Source: Selenomonas sp. (GTDB taxonomy: Bacteria; Bacillota; Negativicutes; Selenomonadales; Selenomonadaceae). Taken from it: a DNA stretch of 40,395 nucleotides. The stretch is taken from assembly GCA_017635515.1 (NCBI GenBank), contig JAGBLH010000260.1, positions 1 through 40,395 of the forward strand, written 5' to 3'. Below are positions 40,344 through 40,395 of this stretch, piece by piece (within the stretch, counting starts at the first letter, position 1; each line of letters opens with the position of its first letter). Under the pieces are notes generated by a model, which worked only from the letters and a program-made list of their open reading frames with translations, was not told the DNA's origin and searched no databases. The translations under genes and the position numbers were made by a program.

Positions 40344-40395
<52 letters not shown>

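Overview
The window reads as chromosomal DNA of a moderately GC-rich Negativicutes bacterium, most likely Selenomonadaceae (Selenomonas or a close relative). This is inferred from Firmicute-type operon content (rimP-nusA-rnpM-ylxQ-infB-rbfA-nrnA-truB-ribF), strong Shine-Dalgarno sites, classical TTGACA/TATAAT promoters and a trehalose PTS. The species cannot be fixed from the sequence alone.

Region 1 (about 1-14,700) is the integrase-side part of a prophage that continues past the left edge. At its right end a large serine integrase and a short CI-like repressor are transcribed rightwards. A divergent Cro-like gene starts a long leftward operon: tiny proteins, YqaJ exonuclease, RecT annealase, DnaD-like initiator, DnaC-like loader, many small accessory proteins, a PAPS-reductase-like ATPase, RusA resolvase, a DUF1492/ArpU-type late regulator, an orphan ParB-methyltransferase, and the small and large terminase subunits (large one cut by the window edge). 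Notable non-coding structures are five 21-bp quasi-palindromic iterons inside the initiator gene, three DnaA-box-like 9-mers at exact 12-bp spacing next to three GTTCCG repeats, a self-contained rightward two-gene cassette with its own promoter and terminator, and a possible small RNA. The helicase loader carries an in-frame TGA between Walker A and Walker B, so the phage may be replication-defective.

Region 2 (14,744-22,480) is host DNA, all leftward: a double-domain U32 protein, then a pepT-def-fmt-DUF116 operon, then prs with its own promoter and terminator. Region 3 (22,490-30,790) is the translation/transcription operon from rimP to ribF behind one strong promoter. Region 4 (30,805-35,127) holds alaS, an orphan HlyD-type membrane fusion protein and a glyoxalase. 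Region 5 (35,155-39,693) is a trehalose island: TreP (EIIBCA) and TreC leftwards, TreR divergent, with paired TreR-like operators. A universal stress protein and the 5' part of a tRNA-Pro(CGG) close the window.

Three intergenic sites (17,430, 22,372, 35,006) share the terminal sequence AGGGCGTGTTGATTAA and look like a MITE family. One copy forms a perfect hairpin inside the predicted alaS leader. All family assignments come from recognised motifs and gene order; no database search was run.
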